The notes below the pieces were generated by a model. It worked only from the letters and a program-made list of their open reading frames with translations, ran no database searches and was not told the DNA's origin. The position numbers and the translations under genes were made by a program. This document shows, piece after piece, positions 1 through 9,324 of a stretch of DNA of 47,315 nucleotides. The stretch is from positions 14,482 to 61,796 of the IMG/VR virus record IMGVR_UViG_3300033148_001550, one strand, 5' to 3'. How positions within the stretch are numbered: the stretch's first letter is position 1; each line of letters opens with the position of its first letter. This DNA is from a virus.

Positions 1-192
1 TCTGAGGTTTTAGGAGTAGAAATTGTTGCTACTACGGCAGCCGACGCAGCTAAAACTAAAGAGCAGTTAAACAGTATTGTAGACGCTATTGAAATGGCTT
101 TACAAACAAGTTGGACAAATCCGTTTTATGTTCTTCAACCAAAATATGTTATCACAGCTGTGAACCAAATTGAAGTTGAGTATTCTGCATAA
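1..192 (+). CDS. virion protein, C-terminal 63 residues (possibly major capsid protein)
   Basis: Open from the first base to a TAA at 190-192, so only the C-terminus is present. It holds an Ala/Thr-rich helical stretch (TTAADAAKTKEQLNSIVDAI), then LQPKYVITAVNQIEVEYSA as a likely final beta strand. I recognise no family from this fragment. A strong terminator follows at once and connector-type genes start right after it. That position fits a highly expressed capsid gene, so a major capsid or other head protein is an inference from context only. Confidence 0.5.
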   Translation, partial: SEVLGVEIVATTAADAAKTKEQLNSIVDAIEMALQTSWTNPFYVLQPKYVITAVNQIEVEYSA

Positions 193-213
193 GCAAAATT
201 TACTAACAAAATT

Positions 214-251
214 AAGAGAGGTTACAAAAAAAAGTAGCCTCTTTTTTTTTT
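214..251 (+). terminator. rho-independent terminator after the partial capsid-type gene
   Basis: AGAGGTTAC (217-225) pairs with GTAGCCTCT (234-242) with one T-G wobble, across an eight-A loop. The stem can extend by three pairs, and the T run reaches 251. It separates the partial upstream gene from the next structural gene, which has its own promoter-like box. Confidence 0.85.
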
Positions 252-253
252 GC

Positions 254-261
254 TATCTTTG
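254..261 (+). promoter_or_regulatory. Bacteroidetes-type -7 box TATCTTTG
   Basis: TATCTTTG matches the TANNTTTG -7 consensus. It sits between a strong terminator and the ATG at 277. No clear TTTG is seen at the -33 position. Transcription would start near 265. Confidence 0.5.
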
Positions 262-276
262 TAAAAACAAGAAGTT

Positions 277-1254
277 ATGCCTATAAATGATGTAAGGAAT
301 ACGGTGTTAGCTATTGCTAATAAAAACAACTATGGATATATTTCTCCTCAAGATTTTAACCTGTATGCTAAACAGGCTCAGCTTGATATGTTTGAGAATT
401 ATTTTTACCAGTATAATAATCAATTAACTCAAGAAAACCTAAGACAGTCTGGAACTGGATATGCTGACATAACTAAAGGGCTTGCTGAAGTTATTGATAC
501 ATTTTATGTACTAGGGCCTTTATTAAACACCGCTACAACACCGCAGGGCGGTATTCTAACTAATTTTTATACTTTACCAGCAGACTATTATTTAATTAAT
601 AAAATGATGGTATATACAAAAGAGTTAGCGGCAGGAACTACAACATCAATAAATGGTGCATCTTTGGCTGTGAACGACACTACGGCAGATTTTATTGCAG
701 CAGGAGTATCGCCTGGAGATATAGTTTCTACTATTACAGGAGGAGTGGTTTATAATACAGTAATTTCTCAAGTTGTTAGCGCAACTAATCTTTTGGTTTT
801 TCCAACGACTGGTGCGCTGGTGTGGAATGCTGTGGGAAAAACATATAATATATATTCTGCAAATGATATTGTAGATGCTGAAAGAGTATCTCAAGCTAAA
901 ATAACTTTGTTGAATAACTCTATACTAACACAACCAACTATTGATTACCCTGCATATACTCAAGATGCATTAGTTGCTCAAGCGTATCCTAACAGTGTAA
1001 ATAAAATAGGTCAGTTTACTTCTCAGTACGTCAGATATCCTCTTGACCCTAACTGGACATATGCTTCATTAGTAGCAGGAGAGCCTTTGTTTGACCCTAC
1101 TCAAGCTGATTATCAAGATTTTGAATTACCTTTATCTGATGAGCCTACATTGGTTTATAAGATATGTCAATTTATAGGAATAGAAATAAGAGAGCAAGAT
1201 GTTTACGATTTTGGAAAAGACCAAGAGGTTTTAGAAAATGCTCAGCAACAATAA
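277..1254 (+). CDS. virion structural protein, head-tail connector/ring candidate (325 aa)
   Basis: First gene after the terminator. The N-terminus (about 1-60) is helical, with a YISPQDFNLYAKQAQLDMF segment. Residues about 118-195 form a beta-rich insert (DTTADF...GVSPGDIV...YNIYS) that resembles a stretch in the 174-aa protein at 40564 and may be a shared bead-like module. The C-terminus returns to helices (DEPTLVYKICQFIGIEI) and ends Gln-rich. Its place between a capsid-type gene and a probable adaptor suggests a neck or ring protein, as in crAss-like and other podovirus cassettes. No enzyme motif is seen. The function is inferred from gene order, not from a firm family match. Confidence 0.6.
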   Translation: MPINDVRNTVLAIANKNNYGYISPQDFNLYAKQAQLDMFENYFYQYNNQLTQENLRQSGTGYADITKGLAEVIDTFYVLGPLLNTATTPQGGILTNFYTLPADYYLINKMMVYTKELAAGTTTSINGASLAVNDTTADFIAAGVSPGDIVSTITGGVVYNTVISQVVSATNLLVFPTTGALVWNAVGKTYNIYSANDIVDAERVSQAKITLLNNSILTQPTIDYPAYTQDALVAQAYPNSVNKIGQFTSQYVRYPLDPNWTYASLVAGEPLFDPTQADYQDFELPLSDEPTLVYKICQFIGIEIREQDVYDFGKDQEVLENAQQQ

Positions 1255-1264
1255 AAAATAAACT

Positions 1265-2188
1265 ATGGCTTACATTACAGATTACGCATATTATCAAAAT
1301 TCTGGAAACAATCCAAATGATCAAAACTGGGGTTCTTATCAGTATGTTTCACTGTCAGATATAGTTAACAATTTTATGTTAATGTATCAAGGGAATCACG
1401 AATTGATAAACAATATAAATCGTTATCAAGTTTTATTTCACGCAAAAAGAGGAATACAGGAACTAAACTATGACGCAATGAAGGAAATAAAAATCCTTCA
1501 ATTAGACGTTACTAATCAATTAAGGTTTGTTTTACCTCAAGACTATGTTAATTGGGTTAGAATATCTCAGTTTGTGGACGGTGTATTAAAACCTTTAACT
1601 GAAAACATACAAACCACTTGGAGTAATGCTTATTTGCAAGACAATGATTCTAATATTTTATTTGACCAAGACGGAAATGTGCTTAGACCACAGGATTCGG
1701 AGTTGGATTTAAGCTCTATGTCTGCAACAGGGCGTAGTATATATTTAAATGAAAACAGCCCTTATAATGGAGCTGAGGGGTGGTGTATAGATGGATGTTG
1801 GTATTTTGATTACGCGATTGGATCTCGATTTGGATTAAACACAGAAACTGCAAATTCTAATCCTACGTTTAGTATTAATAAGCAAGCTGGAGTTATTAAT
1901 TTTAGCAATATGCTTGCGTCTTCTTCAGTTGTTTTAGAATATGTTTCTGACGGAATGGAGAATGGGAATAACAGTGATATAAAACTTAATAAATTATTTG
2001 AAGAATATATATATGCTTATATAAAATTTTCTATATTAAATTCAAGAATAGGAGTTACTGAATACGTTATAAATAGAGCTAGAAAAGATAAGTCATCCCT
2101 TTTAAGAAATGCAAAATTAAGATTAAGTAATATACACCCAGGCCGATTATTAATGAATATGAGAGGTCAAAATAAGTGGATAAAATAA
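1265..2188 (+). CDS. virion structural protein, head-tail adaptor/ring candidate (307 aa)
   Basis: Contains INRYQVLFHAKRGIQELNYD followed by LRFVLPQDYVNWVRIS (about residues 80-98). This 'LP.DYVNWVRI' type of motif recurs in neck and adaptor proteins of marine and Bacteroidetes phages. The middle carries a loop-rich stretch (LQDNDSNILFDQDGN). The C-terminus is basic and helical (INRARKDKSSLLRNAKLRLS) and ends with MRGQNKWIK. The gene lies 10 bp after the preceding structural gene and 1 bp before the tail hub gene, so the three are probably one transcript. Adaptor or ring protein is the likely role; the motif match is from memory. Confidence 0.65.
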   Translation: MAYITDYAYYQNSGNNPNDQNWGSYQYVSLSDIVNNFMLMYQGNHELINNINRYQVLFHAKRGIQELNYDAMKEIKILQLDVTNQLRFVLPQDYVNWVRISQFVDGVLKPLTENIQTTWSNAYLQDNDSNILFDQDGNVLRPQDSELDLSSMSATGRSIYLNENSPYNGAEGWCIDGCWYFDYAIGSRFGLNTETANSNPTFSINKQAGVINFSNMLASSSVVLEYVSDGMENGNNSDIKLNKLFEEYIYAYIKFSILNSRIGVTEYVINRARKDKSSLLRNAKLRLSNIHPGRLLMNMRGQNKWIK

Positions 2189-2189
2189 T

Positions 2190-5100
2190 ATGGCAATAAC
2201 TACTACAAACTTTGTGGCAGGAAGAATGAACAAGTCTATTGACGAAAGACTTCTTCCGCCTGGAGAATATATAGACGCGATGAATGTTCGCTTGGGAGCT
2301 ACTGAAACAACAGAGATTGGAGCGGTAGAAAACTCTATAGGTAATGAGCAACTAACTACTTTACAGTTTGCCGGTCAGCCTTTATCTTCTAGTGCAACTT
2401 GTATTGGAGCTTTCCAGGATGGTCAAAATGAAACCGTATATTGGTTTGTTCACGACCCTGCAAATACAGTTTTTCAAAAGTTCCCAGTGGTAGACTTAAT
2501 AGTGTCTTTTAATACTGCAAGCCAAATTATTCAATATCATGTTATATCTACAAGTGTTTTAAATTTTAATCCAGAATATTTAGTAACTGGTGTAAATTTA
2601 GTAGAGGCTAAGTTTTTATATTTCACAGATGACTACAACGCTCCTAGATTTATAGATGTAACAAAAAGCTATCCTTATCCAGATCAAAATGGAGCTGACC
2701 AAATAGTAGATGAAGATATAAACGTAATACTTAAACCGCCTGGGTTTGAAGATGTGGTAGGAACAAATGTGCCTTTACCTGTACCTGGTGTAGAGTTAAT
2801 AACTCTACCTGGAGAAGAAAATTATATGAAAGAAAGATTTATATGTTTTGCATATAGATACAGATATTCAAATGGAGGATACAGTGCTACCTCCTTGTTT
2901 ACCGAACCGGCTTTTGCTACTTCAGATTTTGTATTTGATACCAGAAACTACATAAATGCAGGTATGGTAAATAGATTTAATGGAGCGATAATTAGCTTTA
3001 GTACCGGTAGTAAAAGAGTTACTGAAATTGACTTACTATATAAAGACACAACGTCTAATGTTATATATGTTATTGAAAGATTTAAAAAAGAAGACTACGG
3101 TTGGGCTGATAACACTCAAAGAACATATACTTTTACAAATAGTAAAATATATACAGTATTAGGTAATGATGAACTTTTAAGGCTGTATGATAATGTGCCT
3201 AGGTTTGCAAAAGCTCAAACCATGATGGGTAACAGGTTGATATATGGTAATTATGTGGACGGATATAATTTTACAAGAAATTCAGCTGATGGCCCAAATA
3301 TATCTTTAGATTATAGCACGAGCTATTTACCTCTTAATATTGAATTTCAAGAATTACCCTTTGGTACTCCTGGAGATGGAGAAACATATACAATTTCTGG
3401 CAGCAATGTTAGCATAGAAAATTGTAAGGTAACAATAGACTTAGCGGAGATAGAAAGTAAGTTAAAAGCCTCTTCAACTATTCAGTTTAACATAAGAATT
3501 GAACATGCTGAGCTTACAGTGGATGACTCTTCTACTGATTGCTGGGATGCTAATCAAGAGTTTTCTAATGGAGTTATTGACTTAACTTTTTCAATGGTTT
3601 TAGACCAGGATTATCAAACCGTATATGACTTGTGTTCATCAGCATTATTTTTAGATGCGGTTGGTACAGGTACGTTGGCAGAGGGAAGGTTTAATCCTTT
3701 AGCAACTGCTGACCAAGGGAGTTCATTTACCGATATATTTAATAATGAATTAAGCTCTCCAGCTTTAGAGTGTACGTTTAGCAAGTTTAATAGTAGTATA
3801 ACCGACACAACTCAGCAACAAGGAATTGCACTTACTGGAGTGTCGCCAGGAAGCACTACGTTTGAGTTGCAGCTTATTGCAATGAATTATAGAGCTACAG
3901 ATCAAACTCAAACCCCTCCGGTGGTGACCAACATTTTTGAATATTTCAGATTTGTAATGGTTGAAACTTCATTTACTTCTGATATAGACACCTCTAGCTT
4001 GCATAGTAATAGAGATTTTGAAACAGGCATAGTGTATATGGATGAGTACGCTAGAGCATCTACAGTTTTGGTTTCTGAGTACAATACAGTTTACATATCT
4101 CCAGCCAATTCAGTAAACGTAAATAAGATTCAAGTTCAACTAAGCAGTCTACCTCCTTACTGGGCTAGTAAATATAAATTTGTTGTAAAACCAAGTTTAG
4201 GTACTTATAACACTATATTTAGCAACTTTTATTATGTTAGACCTTCTGATAATATGATATTTTTTAAGTTAGAAGGTGATAACGCTAATAAGGTTGAAAA
4301 AGGAGAAACCTTAATTGTTAAAGCAGATGTTGACGGCCCTTTAACAAGAGTTGAAAAAGTAAAGGTTTTAGAAGTAGCTCCTCAGTCTACAGACTTTTTA
4401 AAAGATGCTGGTGAGGCTGGTTTTGATGAAAGCAGTCAGTTATCTGGTTTATACATGGAGGTTAAAAATCAAAACTTTAATGTAACTATACCAGATGACT
4501 CTGTCGTGGAGTTTGGAAACCAAAAGGCCGGAGCTGGTAGCACCTCTGGGTGTGGAAGTATAACGATACTAAAAAATGTTGGATACCCATGTTTTTTAAC
4601 AGATGCAGACGGAAACACAACAAACTATGATGTACCAGGTGGGTCGGTTATAAAATTATATTTTAGACACCATAGAAGACAAGGCTCTCGAAGTTGTGAG
4701 GAAAGAACCTGGACTTGGGAACAACAGTTTGTAGCAACAAGAGATTATGCTGATTTAAAAAGATGGTACGATGGAGATAATATAAATATTAATTTAGCTG
4801 AGCCTGGAGCTACAGCAGGATGGGATACGGATGAAACTCCTGCTGTTTATAATTCACAATATTTTCCAGTTAGCACACCTCCTGGACTTCCATTTTTTAA
4901 CAACCCTTACGGTTTTGCAAATAACCTTCCTTGCTCTTGGCAATCAAATTTAGGTTTTTGTCAAGACATTCCAGGCGACCCTTCTTCACCTCTTTATTTT
5001 GGTATTAAGAATGGTACTCCAGGATGTAATAGACTTTTTGGTAGTAACAGAAAGTCTTCAGTTGAAGTTGAAATAGTTGTTTTTAGAGCTAATACTTTAA

Positions 5101-7010
5101 TGGTTTTTGAAAGCGAGCCAGACGATGCTAATCCAGAGCTTTACTATGACGCAAGTGAAATGTATGATATTGAGGGAGGTTTTCATATGTCTGGAACAGA
5201 TGTGGATAATGGAGATCAAAATCAAACAGCTACGCAGGATGCGGTAATTACTTTAAATTTTTCGGATTGCTACACTTTTGGAAATGGAGTAGAAAGTTAT
5301 AAAATAAAAGACCAGTTAGCCGCTAAAGAGATGCAGCTTGGCGAAAGAACTTTAGCTGTTTCTAATCAAGACTATAAAGAGTCTGATAGATTTGAAGGCT
5401 TAACATATAGCGGTATATTTAGCAGTAATTCTGGAACTAACAACTTAAACGAATTTAATTTAGGGCTTGTTAATTTTAAAGATTGTGAAACATCTTTTGG
5501 GCCGATACAGGTATTGCACGCAAGAAAAACAGATATACTAACTCTTCAAGAGGATAGAATTAGTTATGTGTATGCTGGTAAAAATATTTTAACTGATGCT
5601 GTTGGAGGAGGTGTTGTAACCTCTGTTCCTCAAGTTTTAGGAGAGCAAGTTGCTCGTATAGAAGAGTTTGGAATAAGTTTTAATCCAGAAAGTTTTGTTG
5701 CATACGGTTATGATATGTACTTTACTGATACTAAACGAGGAGCTGTTATACAGCTCAGTGGCTCAAATCCAGAAAGCGATAGATTAAATGTTATTTCCGA
5801 TACAGGTATGAGATCTTGGTTTAGAGATAGGTTTTTTGAAAACTTAAATACTCAAAAATTAGGAGGATACGACCCTTACATGGATGAATATGTTTTGGGA
5901 ATGAACACAATACCAGTTCCTATACCTCCTGTTGTAATAAGCTGTGGAACTCAAATTAACAGAGGGCTATTACCTACTGGAGAATCTATTGTAGCTACAG
6001 TTGATTTTGGTCAAGTTATAGGGGATGTTGTATTTCCTTACACTATATCTAATGGTTCTATTACTATTAGTGTTTTATGGAACGGAACAACAACAACAAG
6101 CGGTACGCTAACAGGCTCTGGAAACTTTACTTGGTCAAAAGGATTAAATACACCAACAAATGCGGTAGTTACTATTACTGCTGTTTCAAGTGCATCTTTC
6201 TTTACAACACTATCTTGTCCAACAGAACAAAATATCACTGTAGTAAAAGTCGTGATGAACTCTTCTCAAGAATCTGGAAAATTTATTCACGCTGAATATT
6301 TTTGGGATGACGGCAGTAATATAAGCCCTGTAGATAGTGACCAAGTTGAATTTGCAAGTAATCCATTAGTAGCTTCTTTTTATGACACTCAAGTTGGCGT
6401 TAGGTCTTTAGGTGTTTTCCCTTATGATGGTGTAGATGTTACGTTAAGGTCTAATAAGATAAACTTTGACGACTATGATTGGGGTTATCCAGATGATAAT
6501 TTTAAATATTTATCTTCAAACACTCTGTACGAAAACAATCAAACAGACATTGCGGCTTTATTGACTGCTGCGACTACAATACCAAATAGTAGTGTAACAA
6601 GTCCATCGGCTGATTTATATCAAGCTACTGTGGCTAATTTGTCTTTACCAACCAATAATCAGTATTTATATTTAATATATGACTACAGAAAAACTTCTTG
6701 TCAGCAATTTTGTTATGACGCAACTAGCGCTGAAGATGCTTGCTGTGAGTGTGATATTAATTGCGTGGCTTTTCCATGTAGCTTGGTTCAGTTTACTACA
6801 AGTGTTATATGTGACCAACCATTAAGTCAAACGTATTATCATACTGGGTCTGGCACTTATCCAGCTGTAGGAGATTTTTGTTATTCATCTAGTACTTGCC
6901 AGAGCAGTCAAGCTGTTCCTTTAGAGGCTGGGTATTATAAGTCAGAATCTGATAAATATATTAGATGTGCATCAAACGGAATAGTAACAGAATTAGTAAC
7001 TTGCACTTAA
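2190..7010 (+). CDS. large tail hub / muzzle ('stabilization') protein (1606 aa)
   Basis: Residues 11-51 read GRMNKSIDERLLPPGEYID, then MNVR, GAVEN and GN. This N-terminal signature is seen in the large tail proteins called stabilization or muzzle proteins in crAss-like and flavobacterial podoviruses. Later landmarks of the same family type include EEFGISFNPESFVAYG (about 1155-1170), GMRSWFRDRF (about 1206) and GGYDPYMDEYVLGMN (about 1225-1240). A Ser/Thr-rich beta domain, probably Ig-like, follows at about 1250-1345. The last 100 residues are Cys-rich (CQQFC, CCECDINC, CSL, GDFCYSSSTC, YIRCASNG). The role would be the tail tube/nozzle closing the short tail. The Cys-rich tail is unusual and shares a pattern with the next gene. 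Confidence 0.78.
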   Translation: MAITTTNFVAGRMNKSIDERLLPPGEYIDAMNVRLGATETTEIGAVENSIGNEQLTTLQFAGQPLSSSATCIGAFQDGQNETVYWFVHDPANTVFQKFPVVDLIVSFNTASQIIQYHVISTSVLNFNPEYLVTGVNLVEAKFLYFTDDYNAPRFIDVTKSYPYPDQNGADQIVDEDINVILKPPGFEDVVGTNVPLPVPGVELITLPGEENYMKERFICFAYRYRYSNGGYSATSLFTEPAFATSDFVFDTRNYINAGMVNRFNGAIISFSTGSKRVTEIDLLYKDTTSNVIYVIERFKKEDYGWADNTQRTYTFTNSKIYTVLGNDELLRLYDNVPRFAKAQTMMGNRLIYGNYVDGYNFTRNSADGPNISLDYSTSYLPLNIEFQELPFGTPGDGETYTISGSNVSIENCKVTIDLAEIESKLKASSTIQFNIRIEHAELTVDDSSTDCWDANQEFSNGVIDLTFSMVLDQDYQTVYDLCSSALFLDAVGTGTLAEGRFNPLATADQGSSFTDIFNNELSSPALECTFSKFNSSITDTTQQQGIALTGVSPGSTTFELQLIAMNYRATDQTQTPPVVTNIFEYFRFVMVETSFTSDIDTSSLHSNRDFETGIVYMDEYARASTVLVSEYNTVYISPANSVNVNKIQVQLSSLPPYWASKYKFVVKPSLGTYNTIFSNFYYVRPSDNMIFFKLEGDNANKVEKGETLIVKADVDGPLTRVEKVKVLEVAPQSTDFLKDAGEAGFDESSQLSGLYMEVKNQNFNVTIPDDSVVEFGNQKAGAGSTSGCGSITILKNVGYPCFLTDADGNTTNYDVPGGSVIKLYFRHHRRQGSRSCEERTWTWEQQFVATRDYADLKRWYDGDNININLAEPGATAGWDTDETPAVYNSQYFPVSTPPGLPFFNNPYGFANNLPCSWQSNLGFCQDIPGDPSSPLYFGIKNGTPGCNRLFGSNRKSSVEVEIVVFRANTLMVFESEPDDANPELYYDASEMYDIEGGFHMSGTDVDNGDQNQTATQDAVITLNFSDCYTFGNGVESYKIKDQLAAKEMQLGERTLAVSNQDYKESDRFEGLTYSGIFSSNSGTNNLNEFNLGLVNFKDCETSFGPIQVLHARKTDILTLQEDRISYVYAGKNILTDAVGGGVVTSVPQVLGEQVARIEEFGISFNPESFVAYGYDMYFTDTKRGAVIQLSGSNPESDRLNVISDTGMRSWFRDRFFENLNTQKLGGYDPYMDEYVLGMNTIPVPIPPVVISCGTQINRGLLPTGESIVATVDFGQVIGDVVFPYTISNGSITISVLWNGTTTTSGTLTGSGNFTWSKGLNTPTNAVVTITAVSSASFFTTLSCPTEQNITVVKVVMNSSQESGKFIHAEYFWDDGSNISPVDSDQVEFASNPLVASFYDTQVGVRSLGVFPYDGVDVTLRSNKINFDDYDWGYPDDNFKYLSSNTLYENNQTDIAALLTAATTIPNSSVTSPSADLYQATVANLSLPTNNQYLYLIYDYRKTSCQQFCYDATSAEDACCECDINCVAFPCSLVQFTTSVICDQPLSQTYYHTGSGTYPAVGDFCYSSSTCQSSQAVPLEAGYYKSESDKYIRCASNGIVTELVTCT

Positions 7011-7020
7011 AATTAAATTT

Positions 7021-8043
7021 ATGGCACAATTAGGAACATATTGTTTTGATGGAGATACATTTGCTCAAGCTTATGCTTTATATACTGACAATGCTTTAAC
7101 CAACTTAGCTCCAGACGGATTTTACGCTCAAGGACAGATAGTTAGACAGCAATTAAATGGTATATTGTTAAATGCTCAACCTTGCAGCGCTTGTCTAGTT
7201 CCATGTGGTGAGGGCGTAGCGGCATCAATTAGCGACCAGAATGGTTTATTTACAGTTGATATTGACGTTGCTAATAGTACTGGAGCAATAATTTTATACT
7301 TTTATATGGGAGCTTCTATTCCAGACGGTGTGGATGTTATTTGGAACTCAACACATTACAACAGATTAACTTGCGCTGGTAATAATGGGTCTACATTAAT
7401 AGATGGAGCTGGCAATAATGTTGATTATGCAGGTATAAATAATCAAGGCACAGGATTGCCTACATACGTTGGAAATTCAAATAATAACTTACTAGGTGAT
7501 AGCCCTTATAATACCACTGCAACTTGCCCTACAGCGGGTGGTGCGCCAGAAAATTATACTTATATTTCTGGTAGTTATGTTGCTCAAGGGACAACTACTA
7601 ATGTAACTGTAGTAAGTAACCAAATAGGATATGCTGCTACCGGAAGCCCAGTTTTTACCGCTGTAATTCCTAAAGGGTCAGCTACACCAACTACACTAAG
7701 GTTAGATATTTATGCTCCCATGTGTGGTACTGCTTTTCGGTATGAAGTTGACTGCCCTATAACACTACCCACATTTACAGCTAGTGTTGCACAAGCAGGG
7801 ATTGGTTGTTCTAACGCAACAGTAGATTATTATTTTGCTAGAAACGCAACAGGTAGTACTTTACCTTTTACTCAAGATACAAACGAAAGACCAGTTGTTG
7901 GTAACTTTGTTTTTACTACAAGCGATGGGTCTACTTATTTAAACGACACAAACGTAATAGCGTATTATAATATGGACAACAATCAAGTTATAGGTGTTAG
8001 GAATGGTGTAGTAATTAGCATTCAAGCTTGTGATCCAACTTAA
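7021..8043 (+). CDS. tail-associated protein with Cys-containing repeat modules (340 aa)
   Basis: No known family recognised. Residues 3-62 (GTYCFDGDTF, PDGFYAQGQIVRQQLNG, then CSAC and PC) and residues about 292-338 (VVGNFVFTT, YYNMDNNQVIGVRNGVVIS, final C) follow the same pattern as the last 47 residues of the preceding tail hub protein. The pattern is G-aromatic start, a Y/F-Y pair, an R or V before an N-G, and a closing Cys. The centre is Thr/Gly/Asn-rich beta sequence. It lies 10 bp after the hub gene. It is probably an exposed tail or receptor-contact protein; this is inference. Confidence 0.6.
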   Translation: MAQLGTYCFDGDTFAQAYALYTDNALTNLAPDGFYAQGQIVRQQLNGILLNAQPCSACLVPCGEGVAASISDQNGLFTVDIDVANSTGAIILYFYMGASIPDGVDVIWNSTHYNRLTCAGNNGSTLIDGAGNNVDYAGINNQGTGLPTYVGNSNNNLLGDSPYNTTATCPTAGGAPENYTYISGSYVAQGTTTNVTVVSNQIGYAATGSPVFTAVIPKGSATPTTLRLDIYAPMCGTAFRYEVDCPITLPTFTASVAQAGIGCSNATVDYYFARNATGSTLPFTQDTNERPVVGNFVFTTSDGSTYLNDTNVIAYYNMDNNQVIGVRNGVVISIQACDPT

Positions 8044-8053
8044 AAAATAAATT

Positions 8054-8890
8054 ATGCCAGAAGTATATACATTATCATATAATAAAGATTCATCAGCGAT
8101 ACTTGATAGACAAGGTACTGGTGGTTGGCCTTCATTCTATTCTTATTATCCAGAGTTTATGATAGGCATGAATAGTTATTTTTACAGTTTTAGCGGTGGC
8201 AACCTTTATAGACACAATACTAATTCTCAAAGAAATGTATATTACGGTGTTTTTTCTCCGTCTACAATTACAAGCGCTTTCAACCCAGAGCCAACATTAA
8301 GTATTAAGTTATTTAAAACTTTATCTTACGAATCCAATACAACAGTCCCAGACACCGAGCAGGCAAGATGGGCTTGTACGGAGTTGTTTACAGATATTAC
8401 GGACGGAACGCCAGGGGGTATGTTAGAAACTTATTTTGTACAAAAAGAAGGTGAATGGTTTAGTTTCTTAAGAACAAATGCAGGACAAACAAACTGGTTA
8501 ATGAGGTCAGCAAATGGTTTAGGTTCTACAAATTCATTTACTGTTCAAGGTACTACCACAACTATAAACTTTTCAGTACCTGTAGGGTCTATAATATCTA
8601 TAGGTGACTTTGTTTATTTTGTTGAATTAACAGGCACGCCTCCGGTAGCAACTGGAGATCCTCAGCTAGCAGGAGTTGTTACAGGATTAACAAGTACTAG
8701 CGTTATAATTGACAATTCAACAGGAACTACGCCTCCAGGGACAGGAGCATTTTTTATGTACATAAAAGACTCTATGGCTGAGTCCCATGGAGCAAGAGGT
8801 TACTTCTTACAATTTAAGTTAGAAAACGACTCAAGAGATCCAGTAGAGCTATTTTCTGTCGGTAGTAGTGTGATGAAAAGTTATCCATAG
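8054..8890 (+). CDS. conserved virion/tail protein with GWPSFYSYYPEFMIGMNS motif (278 aa)
   Basis: Residues 24-56 contain GWPSFYSYYPEFMIGMNS, then YFYSF, LYRHN and NVYYG. I associate this signature with tail or muzzle-region proteins of Bacteroidetes and marine phages. The next segment (PSTITSAFNPEPTLSIKLFK) belongs to the same signature. Residues about 165-235 form a beta-rich insert with GDFVYFV and GVVTGLTSTSVIIDN, resembling the 'GDIV...V..V.s.t.L' module of other virion proteins here. The gene ends in TAG, 10 bp after its neighbour begins the cluster spacing. The structural role is fairly secure; the exact location in the virion is not. Confidence 0.62.
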   Translation: MPEVYTLSYNKDSSAILDRQGTGGWPSFYSYYPEFMIGMNSYFYSFSGGNLYRHNTNSQRNVYYGVFSPSTITSAFNPEPTLSIKLFKTLSYESNTTVPDTEQARWACTELFTDITDGTPGGMLETYFVQKEGEWFSFLRTNAGQTNWLMRSANGLGSTNSFTVQGTTTTINFSVPVGSIISIGDFVYFVELTGTPPVATGDPQLAGVVTGLTSTSVIIDNSTGTTPPGTGAFFMYIKDSMAESHGARGYFLQFKLENDSRDPVELFSVGSSVMKSYP

Positions 8891-8898
8891 ATTTTTAT

Positions 8899-8906
8899 TA
8901 TCTTTG
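8899..8906 (+). promoter_or_regulatory. Bacteroidetes-type -7 box TATCTTTG before the acetyltransferase gene
   Basis: TATCTTTG fills most of the 22-bp gap between the TAG at 8888-8890 and the ATG at 8913. If used, the transcript would start at or within a few bases of the start codon, so the mRNA would be leaderless or nearly so. Confidence 0.4.
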
Positions 8907-8912
8907 CTTTAA

Positions 8913-9323
8913 ATGGAATTAAATATACAGCCTTTAAAAGTAACGGATTATGATGCTATTTTAGTCGACTGGTGGAATGACTGGAGGTGGACTCCTCCGG
9001 CAAAAGATTTTTTACCAGAAAACGGAACTGGTGGGTATATGGTTTATGACGGAAAGATACCTATTTGTGCAGGTTTTATGTACACAACTAATTCTACGGC
9101 TGTATGGTGCGATTGGATAATATCAAATATTCACTATAAAGATAGGGATAACAGAAAAAAAGCTTTAGCTTTATTGGTACAAACTATTACCGACCAAGCT
9201 AAAAATTTAAATAAAAAATATGTATACGCTTTAATAAAAAACAAACCTCTTATAAATGTTTACAAGAAGGTGGGTTATAAGGAAGCGTCTACTTACTCAA
9301 CAGAAATGATTAAAAAATTATAA
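8913..9323 (+). CDS. GNAT-fold N-acetyltransferase (136 aa)
   Basis: Fits the small phage GNAT type. It has an N-terminal strand and helix (PLKVTDYDAILVDWWNDW), a GGYMVYDGKIPICAGFMY hairpin at about 40-57, and WCDWIISNIHYKDRDNRKKALALL at 65-88. In that last stretch DNRKKA takes the place of the usual R/Q-x-x-G-x-G/A acetyl-CoA loop. The C-terminal strand and helix are YVYALIKNKPLINVYKKVGYKEA, the typical 'N..a...YeklGF' end. It would transfer an acetyl group from acetyl-CoA to an unknown amine. It lies between tail and ejection genes with its own promoter-like box, as in several marine phages. Acceptor unknown. Confidence 0.7.
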   Translation: MELNIQPLKVTDYDAILVDWWNDWRWTPPAKDFLPENGTGGYMVYDGKIPICAGFMYTTNSTAVWCDWIISNIHYKDRDNRKKALALLVQTITDQAKNLNKKYVYALIKNKPLINVYKKVGYKEASTYSTEMIKKL

Positions 9324-9324
9324 T

